Source of the DNA: Herbiconiux sp.
GTDB lineage: Bacteria; Actinomycetota; Actinomycetes; Actinomycetales; Microbacteriaceae
Direction of reading: 5' to 3'
Length of the DNA stretch: 64,000 nt
NCBI RefSeq assembly: GCF_004297105.1
Contig: NZ_SCVE01000018.1
Span: 324,668-388,667 of the forward strand
Positions 8,886-16,342 of the stretch are shown here, piece by piece. Under the pieces are notes generated by a model. The model was not told where the DNA came from, made no database searches, and was given only the letters and a program-made list of their open reading frames with translations. Position 1 is the first letter of the stretch, and every line of letters starts with the position of its first letter. A program made the position numbers and the translations under genes.

Positions 8886-9656
8886 ATGGCCCGCCGTGCA
8901 TCCGAACCCGTGTACACCCTCGCCATCGGTCTCGGCCGAGCGCTCTTCGCGAGCTGGCGGCTGAAACGCCACGCATCCGGGCTCGAGAACATCCCGGCCA
9001 CGGGAGGTGCCGTCTACGCCATGACGCACTTCGGCTACCTCGAGTTCGCGCTGGTGGAGTGGCAGACCTGGCTGCACAACCGACGCCGGGTGCGGTTCAT
9101 GGCTACGAAGCGCGCCTTCGACAAGCCCGTGGTGGGCGGCCTGCTGCGGAGCATGAAGCACATCGAGGTCGACATGTCGGCCGGCGGCGACGCGTATGCG
9201 CAGGCGGTGGCGGCGCTGAAACGGGGCGAGATCATCGGGGTGTTCCCCGAAGCCGGTGTGAGCGCGAGCTTCACCGTGCGCGAACTCAAGTCGGGAGCCG
9301 TGCGGCTCGCCGCAGAGGCCGGCGTGCCCATCATCCCTGTGGCCGTGTGGGGCGGTCAGCGGCTGCTCACCAAGAACCGCACGATCCGGATGCGCGACCG
9401 CTTCGGCGTGGAGGTCGACTTCGCGTTCGGCGCGCCGATCACCGTGACACCGGCCGACGACGTGGCCACCGCCACCGCCGCTCTGCGGGAGACGCTCACG
9501 CACCTCTCCGACACTCTGCAGCGCGACTACGCGCAGGACGGCAGCGGCCAGTGGTGGCAGCCCCGCCACCTCGGCGGCTCGGCGCCCACCCCCGAGGAGG
9601 CCGCCGCCGCCGACGCGGCCCGCGCCGAGCGCCGCGCCGCAGCCGCAGCGGGCTGA
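8886..9656 (+). CDS. PlsC-type 1-acyl-sn-glycerol-3-phosphate acyltransferase
   Basis: Membrane-associated acyltransferase that would transfer an acyl group to lysophosphatidate or a related glycerolipid. The 256 residues carry the family motifs: THFGYLEF (about 48-55), where H-x4-E stands for the usual H-x4-D; a middle block with conserved Arg/Lys; FPEAGVS (about 120), equivalent to FPEGTRS; and VPIIPVAVWG (about 142-151), the last family motif. The start MARRASEP is chosen over an in-frame ATG 42 bp upstream because it leaves a typical N-terminus. It stands alone after the secretion locus. The Asp-to-Glu change and the degenerate FPEGTRS make substrate prediction uncertain. Confidence 0.85.
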   Translation: MARRASEPVYTLAIGLGRALFASWRLKRHASGLENIPATGGAVYAMTHFGYLEFALVEWQTWLHNRRRVRFMATKRAFDKPVVGGLLRSMKHIEVDMSAGGDAYAQAVAALKRGEIIGVFPEAGVSASFTVRELKSGAVRLAAEAGVPIIPVAVWGGQRLLTKNRTIRMRDRFGVEVDFAFGAPITVTPADDVATATAALRETLTHLSDTLQRDYAQDGSGQWWQPRHLGGSAPTPEEAAAADAARAERRAAAAAG

Positions 9657-9690
9657 CGCCGCAGCGCCACCACCGCCCGACCCTGCCGGA

Positions 9691-9770
9691 GGAAACGACG
9701 GAGTCCGACGACGAATCCGCCCTGAGACTCCTTCGTTTCCGTCATCCGCTGCGAGACTCCGTCGTTTCCG
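9691..9770. repeat. Cluster of three copies of a 15-19 bp repeat (one inverted, two direct)
   Basis: GGAAACGACGGAGTC at 9691-9705 is the reverse complement of GACTCCGTCGTTTCC, which recurs at 9755-9769 and, with one change (T for G), at 9726-9740. The two direct copies are 29 bp apart and each begins GAGACTCC and ends TTTCCGT. The first and second copies could form a stem of about 15 bp with one mismatch around an 18-20 base loop, so the cluster may terminate transcription of the acyltransferase gene or be a small dispersed palindromic repeat. It fills most of the 178 bp between two genes on the same strand. Confidence 0.75.
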
Positions 9771-9834
9771 TGCCACGCGCTGAATGCGACCGATGCGGCC
9801 GACAACTCCTGCGCCCCGCAACCATAATGGAGCC

Positions 9835-10254
9835 ATGAGCGGTGCGAACCTCGAGGAGCTGCGGCGGCTCCGCCGCGCCCGCGACCGGATGGACCGCGAG
9901 TTCGCGCGGCCCCTCGATGTGCCGGCCCTCGCCCGCACCGCGCTCATGTCGACAGCCCATTTCAGCCGCCGCTTCCGCGAGGCCTACGGCGAGACCCCCT
10001 ACTCGCACCTCATGACGCGGCGCATCGAGCGCGCCAAGGCGCTGCTGCGGCAGGGATCTAGTGTCACCGACGCGTGCTTCGCCGTGGGCTGCTCGAGCCT
10101 CGGCTCCTTCAGCTCGCGCTTCACCGAGATCGTGGGCGAGACGCCGAGCGCCTACCGGGCGCGGGATCACGACGACATCCTGGTGGTTCCCGGATGCGCG
10201 GCCATGATCCTCGGCCGCCCCCGACGCGACCTCGCGCGGGCGGGCACCGGGTAG
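9835..10254 (+). CDS. AraC-family transcriptional regulator, DNA-binding domain only
   Basis: A 139-residue protein made almost entirely of the double helix-turn-helix of AraC/XylS regulators. The first HTH is around LDVPALARTALMSTAHFSR (about 26-45), with RRFREAYGETPYSHLMTRRI following; the second is around SVTDACFAVGCSSLGSFSSR (about 68-88), then GETPSAYR. There is no sensing or dimerisation domain, so it resembles short stand-alone regulators. The glyoxalase-fold gene begins 77 bp downstream on the same strand, and the pair is a common arrangement in actinobacteria, suggesting the regulator controls or is co-expressed with it. Confidence 0.9.
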   Translation: MSGANLEELRRLRRARDRMDREFARPLDVPALARTALMSTAHFSRRFREAYGETPYSHLMTRRIERAKALLRQGSSVTDACFAVGCSSLGSFSSRFTEIVGETPSAYRARDHDDILVVPGCAAMILGRPRRDLARAGTG

Positions 10255-10331
10255 CCGCTCCGCCGGAGCGACGCACCAGGTCGAGCAGGATCGGAGAAGC
10301 ATCCGTCGATCTGTCTCACTACCGTGAGGCC

Positions 10332-10736
10332 ATGACCATTTCACTCAGCCACGTTCACGTGCTCGTCGACGACCCCGATGCCGCACTCGCCTTCTACCGC
10401 GACATCCTCGGTCTCGAAGTGCGCAACCAGGTGGCCAACGACGGATTCACGTGGGTCACGCTCTCGACCCCCGACCAGCCCGAGGTCGAGATCGTGCTCT
10501 CGCAGCCGCACGCGGGGGTCTCGCAGGAGGACGGCGACGCCCGCGCGGCGCTGCTCGCGAAGGGCGAGCTGCCGGGCGTGCTCTTCCGCACCGACGACCT
10601 CGACACTCTCTTCGAGAGGGTGCAGGCCGCGGGCGACGCGGAGATCCTGCAGGAGCCCACCGATCAGTTCTGGGGTGTGCGCGATGCGGCGTTCCGCGAC
10701 CCGGCGGGCAACCTGGTGCGCATCAGCCAGGCCTGA
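10332..10736 (+). CDS. VOC (glyoxalase/bleomycin-resistance fold) protein
   Basis: A 134-residue vicinal-oxygen-chelate protein with two beta-alpha-beta-beta-beta halves: SLSHVHVLVDDPDAALAFYR at the start and LFRTDDLDTLFERVQAAG in the second half, ending with FRDPAGNLVRISQ, the typical closing strand with DPxGN. His and Glu residues at the usual metal positions (H7 or H9, E54 region) are present, but the reaction cannot be read from sequence: members include glyoxalases, dioxygenases and antibiotic-binding proteins. It follows an AraC-type regulator and precedes a convergent gene. Start ATG chosen from homology to the fold; the region upstream in frame is not protein-like. Confidence 0.9.
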   Translation: MTISLSHVHVLVDDPDAALAFYRDILGLEVRNQVANDGFTWVTLSTPDQPEVEIVLSQPHAGVSQEDGDARAALLAKGELPGVLFRTDDLDTLFERVQAAGDAEILQEPTDQFWGVRDAAFRDPAGNLVRISQA

Positions 10737-10874
10737 CGCGGGCGCGGGCCCCTCCCGCCCTGACCACAACCGGTCGACACCCTCCCGTGCGGCCGACCGT
10801 GGGAGTGCGACGGCAGGTGCAGCCGGGGTCGTCGCTGCCGGGCTGCGGCGACGGACCGGCACCGGCGAGTCCGG

Positions 10875-11348
10875 CTAGTCGGCGGAGTTAGCGGCGGCGG
10901 CTTTCGCGGCGCGGCGGCGGTCGCGCGCATCCTTCGCCACGTCGACGGCCTTCTTGGCGGCCGAGCTCGCCTTCGTGCGGGCCTTCTTGGCGCCCTCGAA
11001 CTCGGTCGACAGGATGCCGAGGCCTCCGAGAGCCACCAGAGCGCCGGGCCCGGGCAGCGGGATCATCACGACGCCGAGGGCGACCGTTCCCCCGCCGACC
11101 ACACCCACGCCCGTGCGGTACACCGCGTTCGTAGTGGGGTTACGGCGGATGCGCTCGCGTGCCCCGTGCGCCGCCTTGCCGGCGGTGCGACCTGCGGCCC
11201 GGCCGACCGCGCGGCCGAGGTTCTTCGCGGCGGTTGCGACGTCATCCTGCGAAGAGGCCTTCGACGAGGACGGCGGAGTCGCCGACGATCCGGCGCTCGG
11301 CTCACTCGGCTGGATGACGATGGTCTCAGGCCTGCGTGACTCGCTCAT
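10875..11348 (-). CDS. PGPGW-family small transmembrane protein
   Basis: A 157-residue protein with a disordered Ser/Pro-rich N-terminus, a basic Ala/Gly-rich segment (about 40-75), and a hydrophobic hairpin whose turn reads PLPGPGALVALGGLGILSTEF (split at about residues 98-118), the signature of the PGPGW family. The C-terminus is a Lys/Ala-rich helix. Family function is unknown; members are small inner-membrane proteins frequent in actinobacteria. It is transcribed opposite to the glyoxalase-fold gene and separated from the next minus-strand gene by 83 bp. Confidence 0.83.
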   Translation of the reverse strand: MSESRRPETIVIQPSEPSAGSSATPPSSSKASSQDDVATAAKNLGRAVGRAAGRTAGKAAHGARERIRRNPTTNAVYRTGVGVVGGGTVALGVVMIPLPGPGALVALGGLGILSTEFEGAKKARTKASSAAKKAVDVAKDARDRRRAAKAAAANSAD

Positions 11349-11431
11349 GCTCCCAGCCTAAGAAGGATCGCCGTGATCGGGCCGCCGCAGCACCATTCAT
11401 CGGGCGGATTCCCGGGAGGAGCACGCCCGCC

Positions 11432-12130
11432 CTATTTCGGCAGGATCGCCGTGCCGCTCGCGGTGCAGCTGGCGGTGGAGTACGAGCCCGTGCTCGTCTG
11501 CTCGGCCACGACCGTGCCGTCGAGGATGATGCGGCACGTGACGTCGCCGTCGACCGCACCGTTGGTGGCGGTGAGTGTGTAGCTGTTGTAGGTGGCGGCG
11601 CCGCCCGTGCCCACGGTGTACTCCTGCTCGAACGGGAGGGTCTGGCCGGTCTGCTGCTGCGTCGCCGAGATGCCGTCGGCGTAGGTGGTGTAGCTCACCG
11701 AGACGTCGGATCCGGTGCCGCCGACCTGGTAGATCAGCGAGATCTGGCGGGTGCTGCCGTCGATGCCGGTGCCGCTCGAGCCGGAGCCGGAGCCGGAGCC
11801 GATGCTCGTGGCGAGGTTGCCGAAGAACACGAACGTGTAGACGATGGCGAGAACGATCGCGACGAGGAGCGCGATGAACCCGATGATGAGACCGGCGATG
11901 GCCGTGCCCCGGCCCCGGCCCTTGATGAAGAGCGCGATGATGCCGAGCACGAGCGCGACGAGGGCGATGAGACCGGCGACGTAGTTGAAGAACGGGATGA
12001 ACGCGCCGACGAATGCGACGATCGCCAGGATGAGCGCGACGAGCCCGAACGTGTTGCGCCGCTTCGGCGATCCGGGCGGCGGAACGGGCTGAGGCGTCGT
12101 CGGATAGGCGGGCGGCGGCGAATAGCTCAT
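11432..12130 (-). CDS. DUF4190-type membrane protein with an MmpS-like exported domain
   Basis: A 232-residue protein: a proline-rich cytoplasmic start (about 1-28), membrane helices in the pattern of DUF4190 with the motif GRGRGTAIAGLIIGFIALL (about 75-95), a Gly/Ser linker, and an exported beta-rich domain (about 130-232) resembling the MmpS/DUF4352-like fold, with two Cys in the final 50 residues (TCRI and ASCTASG) able to form a disulfide. The start MSYSPPPAYP follows the typical proline-rich beginning of the family; the upstream in-frame extension is rejected. Divergent from a small plus-strand gene with 74 bp between them. Function unknown; likely at the outer face of the membrane. Confidence 0.8.
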   Translation of the reverse strand: MSYSPPPAYPTTPQPVPPPGSPKRRNTFGLVALILAIVAFVGAFIPFFNYVAGLIALVALVLGIIALFIKGRGRGTAIAGLIIGFIALLVAIVLAIVYTFVFFGNLATSIGSGSGSGSSGTGIDGSTRQISLIYQVGGTGSDVSVSYTTYADGISATQQQTGQTLPFEQEYTVGTGGAATYNSYTLTATNGAVDGDVTCRIILDGTVVAEQTSTGSYSTASCTASGTAILPK

Positions 12131-12204
12131 GATCCGATGATGCCAGAGACTCTCGGCGGCGTCCGATAGTCTCCGGCTACGCCACGACGATGCGGAGACC
12201 GCTG

Positions 12205-12444
12205 ATGGACAAGAGCGACTACAAGATGACCCAGACCGAGATGCACGCGTTCGAGATCCACGACAAGCCGAGCGGAGCACTGCTGGCGACGATCACCCGC
12301 GAGCCGGGCGGCGCGTGGTCGACTCAGCCCGCAGACTCCGTCCCGGGCGACCCGTTCGACGACCAGGCCAAGCCCCAGGCGGCCTTCGACGCGTTCATCG
12401 CCCGCATCACCCCCGACGCGGATCCCGACTCCCCCGAGGCTTGA
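12205..12444 (+). CDS. Small acidic hypothetical protein
   Basis: A 79-residue soluble protein, acidic (pI low by inspection), with alternating short strands and a C-terminal helix (PQAAFDAFIARITP). The ATG giving MDKSDYKM is preferred over one 15 bases upstream because GGAGA lies eight bases before it. No family recognised. It is divergent from the DUF4190-type gene, so both promoters lie in the 74 bp between them. Confidence 0.6.
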   Translation: MDKSDYKMTQTEMHAFEIHDKPSGALLATITREPGGAWSTQPADSVPGDPFDDQAKPQAAFDAFIARITPDADPDSPEA

Positions 12445-12516
12445 ACCCGCTCCGGCACGCTGTGCGGAGGACCCCGGTGGGGAAGTCATGGTGCGCAAGC
12501 ACGACGCCGGTCACGA

Positions 12517-12738
12517 TCAGCGCCTGATCACGGCGACCACGAGCAGGACCACGCCCACCATTGACGTCAGCACTCCGATGCCTAGCGACACGAACAGCGG
12601 AACGAGGCTGATCGGTGGGATGCGCTGCTCATCGAGCAGATAGCCCGCCGCCACCATTGCCACGGCGCTGATCAGGGCGATGGTGGCTCCGGCGATAGCG
12701 AGACCAGCAGCCCACCGCCCTCCTGATGGCCGGATCAT
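12517..12738 (-). CDS. Small two-helix membrane protein
   Basis: A 73-residue protein with two membrane-spanning helices, at about 10-32 (AGLAIAGATIALISAVAMVA) and about 44-69 (VSLGIGVLTSMVGVVLLVV), joined by a short polar loop containing LDEQRIP. It begins nine bases after the end of the upstream minus-strand DUF2599 gene and so is very likely co-transcribed with it. No recognised family; a membrane partner or immunity-like role for the secreted neighbour is one speculative possibility. Confidence 0.68.
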   Translation of the reverse strand: MIRPSGGRWAAGLAIAGATIALISAVAMVAAGYLLDEQRIPPISLVPLFVSLGIGVLTSMVGVVLLVVAVIRR

Positions 12739-12747
12739 GTCACGCTC

Positions 12748-13713
12748 CTAGTTGCATCCGTGCGCGACGTAGTCGGCGTAGGAGCCGCGCACGATGTAGC
12801 TGTCGAGGTTCCACTCGCTCTTGAGCGGCGCGAACTGCATGTGGCAGCCGAGTTGCCACCACATCCCGTTGGTGCGGTACGGGCTCGAGACCTTCGAGAA
12901 GTACTCGTCACGCATCCCATTCACCGCGGTGGGGTTGTTGCCGTTCAGCCGACCCCACGCCGTGGGAGTGACGACCTTGGTCACACCTCGCGGGTCGCGA
13001 TACGCGTTTCTGATCGAGTCGATCTGGGCTAGGCCGAGATATGGATCGGCGACGACAGGGTACTGTGCGCCGGCATGCTCGACGACCTGAGTCAGAATCG
13101 GCCCATCGATCACGTAGTGCGTTGCCACGGTCCGCTGCGCCCCGTCGGTGGCCCACGCGGCGCCGATGATTCCTTCCAGCTCCCCGCGCGCGTCGCGCAC
13201 GGTCACGAGCCCATCGGGTTGCAGTTCAAGGGAGGCGTTGCCGAACGAGTAGGAGTACGAGAGTGGTGCCGAGGCGTCGTGGATGACGGTCGTGAACTGA
13301 ATGGAAGCATCTGTCTTGACCAACGGCACGGTGCTGAATCCAGCGTTGTCGTAGACCACGATTCCTCGGCCCGTGACGTGCGGGCGGGCAGCCGTGGTTG
13401 CAGCAGGCAGGGTCACCTCGATCACGTGGCCTGCCGACGCGAGACGCACCGGCCGCAGTGAATCGGTTGGCAACGAAATCTCGGATCCCGCGATAGACGC
13501 GTGGAGACCAGAACTCTGCCCGTTGTCGAACGGCTCTTCGACGAGATCGGAGAGCACAGACTGCACACTCCCGACCGACGCCGACTCGGTGAGCGCCGCC
13601 AAGGCGTCTGCAGTCGGATCGACAGGCGCCGAGGCGAAAGCGGGAGGGGCGCTGTACAGGGCGGTGCCGACGACCACAGCCACTGCGAGGAACGGGGTTA
13701 CTCGGAATCGCAC
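12748..13713 (-). CDS. Secreted DUF2599-domain protein
   Basis: A 321-residue exported protein. A signal peptide (MRFRVTPFLAVAVVVGTAL, then an Ala-rich cleavage region near residue 28) is followed by a beta-rich middle (about 90-220) with repeated strand patterns, and a C-terminal DUF2599 domain (about 235-321) with WGRLNGNN, WWQLGCHMQFAPLK and WNLDSY, and Cys residues near 288 and at the penultimate position that could pair. The domain is found in secreted actinobacterial proteins of unknown function. GTG start with AAAGGAG just upstream. The region before it (13714-13800) is noticeably AT-rich, as expected of a promoter. Co-transcribed with the two-helix protein downstream. Confidence 0.83.
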   Translation of the reverse strand: MRFRVTPFLAVAVVVGTALYSAPPAFASAPVDPTADALAALTESASVGSVQSVLSDLVEEPFDNGQSSGLHASIAGSEISLPTDSLRPVRLASAGHVIEVTLPAATTAARPHVTGRGIVVYDNAGFSTVPLVKTDASIQFTTVIHDASAPLSYSYSFGNASLELQPDGLVTVRDARGELEGIIGAAWATDGAQRTVATHYVIDGPILTQVVEHAGAQYPVVADPYLGLAQIDSIRNAYRDPRGVTKVVTPTAWGRLNGNNPTAVNGMRDEYFSKVSSPYRTNGMWWQLGCHMQFAPLKSEWNLDSYIVRGSYADYVAHGCN

Positions 13714-13818
13714 AAGAGCTCCTTTCAGAGCCCGCTCCCCCGAGTAGAAGAGAGCATCTCACATATTCGAGTATTTGTCAGCATCCGCGTGAAGCCGGGG
13801 TCCAAATAGCTATGGCGC

Positions 13819-15474
13819 TCAGGTCTCGACGACCTGGCCCGCCTCCACGTGCCAGTGCCGGTTCAGACGCACCGTCGAGAGCATCCGCCGGTCGTGCGTC
13901 ACGAGCAACAGCGTGCCGGTGTACGACTCGAGCGCCTCCTCGAGCTGCTCGATCGCCGCGAGATCGAGGTGGTTCGTGGGCTCGTCGAGCACGAGCAGGT
14001 TGACGCCGCGCGCCTGCAGCAGGGCCAGCCCGGCGCGGGTGCGCTCCCCCGGCGACAGCTCGTCGACCGGGCGGCTCACGTGGTCGGCCTTCAGCCCGAA
14101 CTTCGCCAGCAGCGTGCGCACCTCCGCCACCGGCCACTCCGGCACCTGCGCCTCGAAGCTCGACGCGAGCGACGCCGAGCCGGCGAGCACGGCCCTCGCC
14201 TGATCGATCTCGCCGATGGCGACGGATGCCCCGAGGCTCGCCATCCCCTCCGTCGGCGCGACCCGCCCGAGCAGCAGCCGCAGCAGCGTCGACTTTCCCG
14301 CCCCGTTCGGCCCCGTGATGCCGATGCGGTCGCCCGCATCCACCTGCAACGACACCGGCCCGAGCGTGAACGAGCCCTGCGCGACGGATGCCGCCGACAA
14401 CGTCGACACCACCGACGACGAGCGGGGCGCCGATCCGATGGTGAACTGCAGCTGCCACTCCTTGCGCGGCTCCTCCACCTCGTCGAGCCGCGCGATGCGA
14501 CTCTCCATCTGCCGCACCTTCTGCGCCTGCTTCTCGCTCGACTCGGTTGCGGCGCGCCGGCGGATCTTGTCGTTGTCGGGTGACTTCTTCATCGCGTTGC
14601 GCACGCCCTGGCTCGACCACTCGCGCTGCGTGCGGGCGCGCCCCACCAGATCGGCCTTCTTCTCGGCGAACTCGTCGTACTCCTCGCGCGCGTGCCGCCG
14701 GGCGGTTTCGCGCTCCTCGAGGTAGGCGTCGTAGCCGCCGCCGTAGATGCGGTTGCTGCCCTGCGCCAGATCGAGCTCGAGCACCCGCGTCACGCTCGAC
14801 GCCAGGAACTCGCGGTCGTGACTCACGAGCACCACACCACCGCGCAGGCCCCGGACGAACGCCTCGAGCCGGGCGAGCCCGTCGAGATCGAGATCGTTGG
14901 TGGGTTCGTCGAGCAGCACGATGTCGAACCGGGAGAGCAGCAGAGCCGCGAGTCCGACCCGGGCGGCCTGCCCGCCCGAGAGCGAGGTCATCAGCGCATC
15001 GGATGAGAGCTCCAGCCCCAACTCGGCGAGCACCACCGGCAGCCGTTCCTCCAGATCGGCGGCGCCGCTGGCGAGCCACCGATCGAGGGCGGCCGAGTAC
15101 ACGTCGGCCGGGTCGGCGGCGCCGGGTTCGGTCGGCGCCGGTTCACCCAGGGCCGCGGCCGCGGCATCCATCTCGGCGGTGGCGGTGGCGGTTCCCGTGC
15201 GCCGCCCGACGTAGGCGGCGACGGTCTCGCCCTCGACCCGCTCGTGCTCCTGGGGCAGCCAGCCGATGAAGGCGTCGGCCGGCGCGAGGCTCACGCTGCC
15301 CTCCTGCGGTTCGTCGATGCCGGCCAGGATGCGCAGCAGCGTCGACTTGCCGGCGCCGTTCGCGCCCACGACCCCCACGACGTCGCCGGGCGCCACCACC
15401 AGATCGAGCTCGCTGAACAGGGTGCGGTGGTCATGCCCTCCGGCGAGGCCTTTGGCGACGAGTGTTGCGGTCAT
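13819..15474 (-). CDS. ABC-F family ATPase (ribosome-associated translation factor)
   Basis: A 551-residue soluble protein with two ABC ATPase domains in tandem and no membrane segment, the hallmark of ABC-F. Domain 1: Walker A GANGAGKST (about 37-45), signature LSGGQAARVG, Walker B LLDEPTNDLDLD. A linker with basic residues (about 260-330) corresponds to the P-site tRNA interaction motif region. Domain 2: GPNGAGKST (about 390), signature LSPGERTRAG, Walker B LVLDEPTNHLDL. ABC-F proteins act on the ribosome; some protect it from antibiotics, others relieve stalling, and the two cannot be told apart by eye. Next to a MarR-type regulator on the same strand 42 bp upstream, which is suggestive of induction by a small molecule. 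Confidence 0.9.
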   Translation of the reverse strand: MTATLVAKGLAGGHDHRTLFSELDLVVAPGDVVGVVGANGAGKSTLLRILAGIDEPQEGSVSLAPADAFIGWLPQEHERVEGETVAAYVGRRTGTATATAEMDAAAAALGEPAPTEPGAADPADVYSAALDRWLASGAADLEERLPVVLAELGLELSSDALMTSLSGGQAARVGLAALLLSRFDIVLLDEPTNDLDLDGLARLEAFVRGLRGGVVLVSHDREFLASSVTRVLELDLAQGSNRIYGGGYDAYLEERETARRHAREEYDEFAEKKADLVGRARTQREWSSQGVRNAMKKSPDNDKIRRRAATESSEKQAQKVRQMESRIARLDEVEEPRKEWQLQFTIGSAPRSSSVVSTLSAASVAQGSFTLGPVSLQVDAGDRIGITGPNGAGKSTLLRLLLGRVAPTEGMASLGASVAIGEIDQARAVLAGSASLASSFEAQVPEWPVAEVRTLLAKFGLKADHVSRPVDELSPGERTRAGLALLQARGVNLLVLDEPTNHLDLAAIEQLEEALESYTGTLLLVTHDRRMLSTVRLNRHWHVEAGQVVET

Positions 15475-15516
15475 ACCTCAATGCTCTCGCATCCAGCCGC
15501 CCCTCCCGGCCGCGAC

Positions 15517-15981
15517 TCAGGTGGCGGCGCGGAGCGGGGCGATCCGCTCGATGACGGCCGTGAGGCGCGCCTGCAGCTCCACGAGTTCGTCGAGATCGAC
15601 CCCGAGCGCCGCCACCACCTGAGGGGGCACCGTCTCGGCTTGGGTGCGCAACGACTGACCGGCCGGCGTGAGACGCACCGCGAGATGGCGCTCGTCGTCG
15701 GCCGAGCGCTGGCGGGTCACCAGCCCCGCCGACTCGAGCCGTTTCAGCAGGGGAGACAGGGTGGCGGGTTCGAGCCGCAGCACCTCGGCGAGATCGGAGA
15801 GCGACCGCGGCTCCCGCTCCCAGAGGGCGAGCATCACGAGGTATTGCGGATGCGTGAGCCCCAACGGTTCGAGGATCGGCTTGTAGGCCCCGATCACCGA
15901 GCGCGACGCCACAGCCAGTGCGAAGCACAGCTGCCGATCGAGGGCCAGCAGATCGATCTTCTCGAGGTGTCCATCCGTCAC
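15517..15981 (-). CDS. OhrR-like MarR-family repressor
   Basis: A 154-residue winged-helix repressor. The N-terminal helix reads LDRQLCFALAVASR, with Cys at about position 19 in the place of the peroxide-sensing Cys of OhrR; Tyr residues of the canonical sensor (for example in IGAYKPILEPLGLTHPQYLVML) are also present. The winged helix spans about 55-100 (SLSDLAEVLRLEPATLSPLLKRLESAGLVTR, with SADDERHLAVRLT as the wing). Translation starts at GTG only four bases from a perfect 16-bp palindrome, so the mRNA is probably leaderless. By family knowledge it would repress an organic-peroxide response gene, but no ohr is adjacent; the divergent gene encodes a small zinc-knuckle-like protein. Confidence 0.85.
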   Translation of the reverse strand: MTDGHLEKIDLLALDRQLCFALAVASRSVIGAYKPILEPLGLTHPQYLVMLALWEREPRSLSDLAEVLRLEPATLSPLLKRLESAGLVTRQRSADDERHLAVRLTPAGQSLRTQAETVPPQVVAALGVDLDELVELQARLTAVIERIAPLRAAT

Positions 15982-15985
15982 AATT

Positions 15986-16001
15986 GATTAGTATACTAAT
16001 C
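15986..16001. promoter_or_regulatory. 16-bp perfect palindrome between divergent genes: operator and shared -10 region
   Basis: GATTAGTATACTAATC is a perfect palindrome. Because it is self-complementary, TATACT, a good -10 hexamer, is present on both strands (15992-15997 on plus, 15990-15995 on minus). Transcription would begin about seven bases further, at or next to the GTG of the MarR gene (15981) and the ATG of the divergent gene (16005). Neither gene has a Shine-Dalgarno sequence, consistent with two leaderless transcripts. The sequence also has the form of OhrR/MarR operators, so repressor binding would block both promoters. Confidence 0.8.
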
Positions 16002-16004
16002 GTT

Positions 16005-16292
16005 ATGACACGAAGGAAAGATGAGGCTGCCCCCGGTGCGCCGACGCCGGCTCCGAAGAGCGGCGGGCGCACGCCGAACCCCATGAACCCCTTCGACGGC
16101 AAGCCGGGCTTCATCAACAAGCTGAACCGCATCGTCTTCACGTTCACCGGCCCCGCCCAGGTGGGCATCGGCAGGCCCGAGGAGGCCTACGTGCCACCCG
16201 CCGACCCCCGCTGCCCCCTGTGCGGCAAGTCGATGAACCTGCACGAGATCGACCGCTCGGGAGAGCGCACGCAGCTGCACTGCCCCGCCTGA
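16005..16292 (+). CDS. Small protein with C-terminal zinc-knuckle-like motif
   Basis: A 95-residue protein with a disordered Pro/Ala/Lys-rich start, a central segment (PFDGKPGFINKLNRIVFTF) and a C-terminus with CPLCGK, His and a final LHCP, which could bind one zinc ion (C-x2-C, H, C). No family name is recognised. It is divergently transcribed from the OhrR-like repressor and shares the palindrome that overlaps both -10 regions, so it is likely a direct target of that regulator. ATG at 16005 lies at the predicted transcription start, arguing for leaderless translation. Confidence 0.72.
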   Translation: MTRRKDEAAPGAPTPAPKSGGRTPNPMNPFDGKPGFINKLNRIVFTFTGPAQVGIGRPEEAYVPPADPRCPLCGKSMNLHEIDRSGERTQLHCPA

Positions 16293-16342
16293 GAGACACA
16301 GTCGGAACACCGCTCGACGGCGCATCCCGATAGGTTGAACGG

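Noticed and set aside
13778-15079. Minus-strand frame of 433 codons
   Set aside because: Shifted-frame shadow of the ABC-F ATPase, whose two Walker A and signature motifs lie in the other frame.
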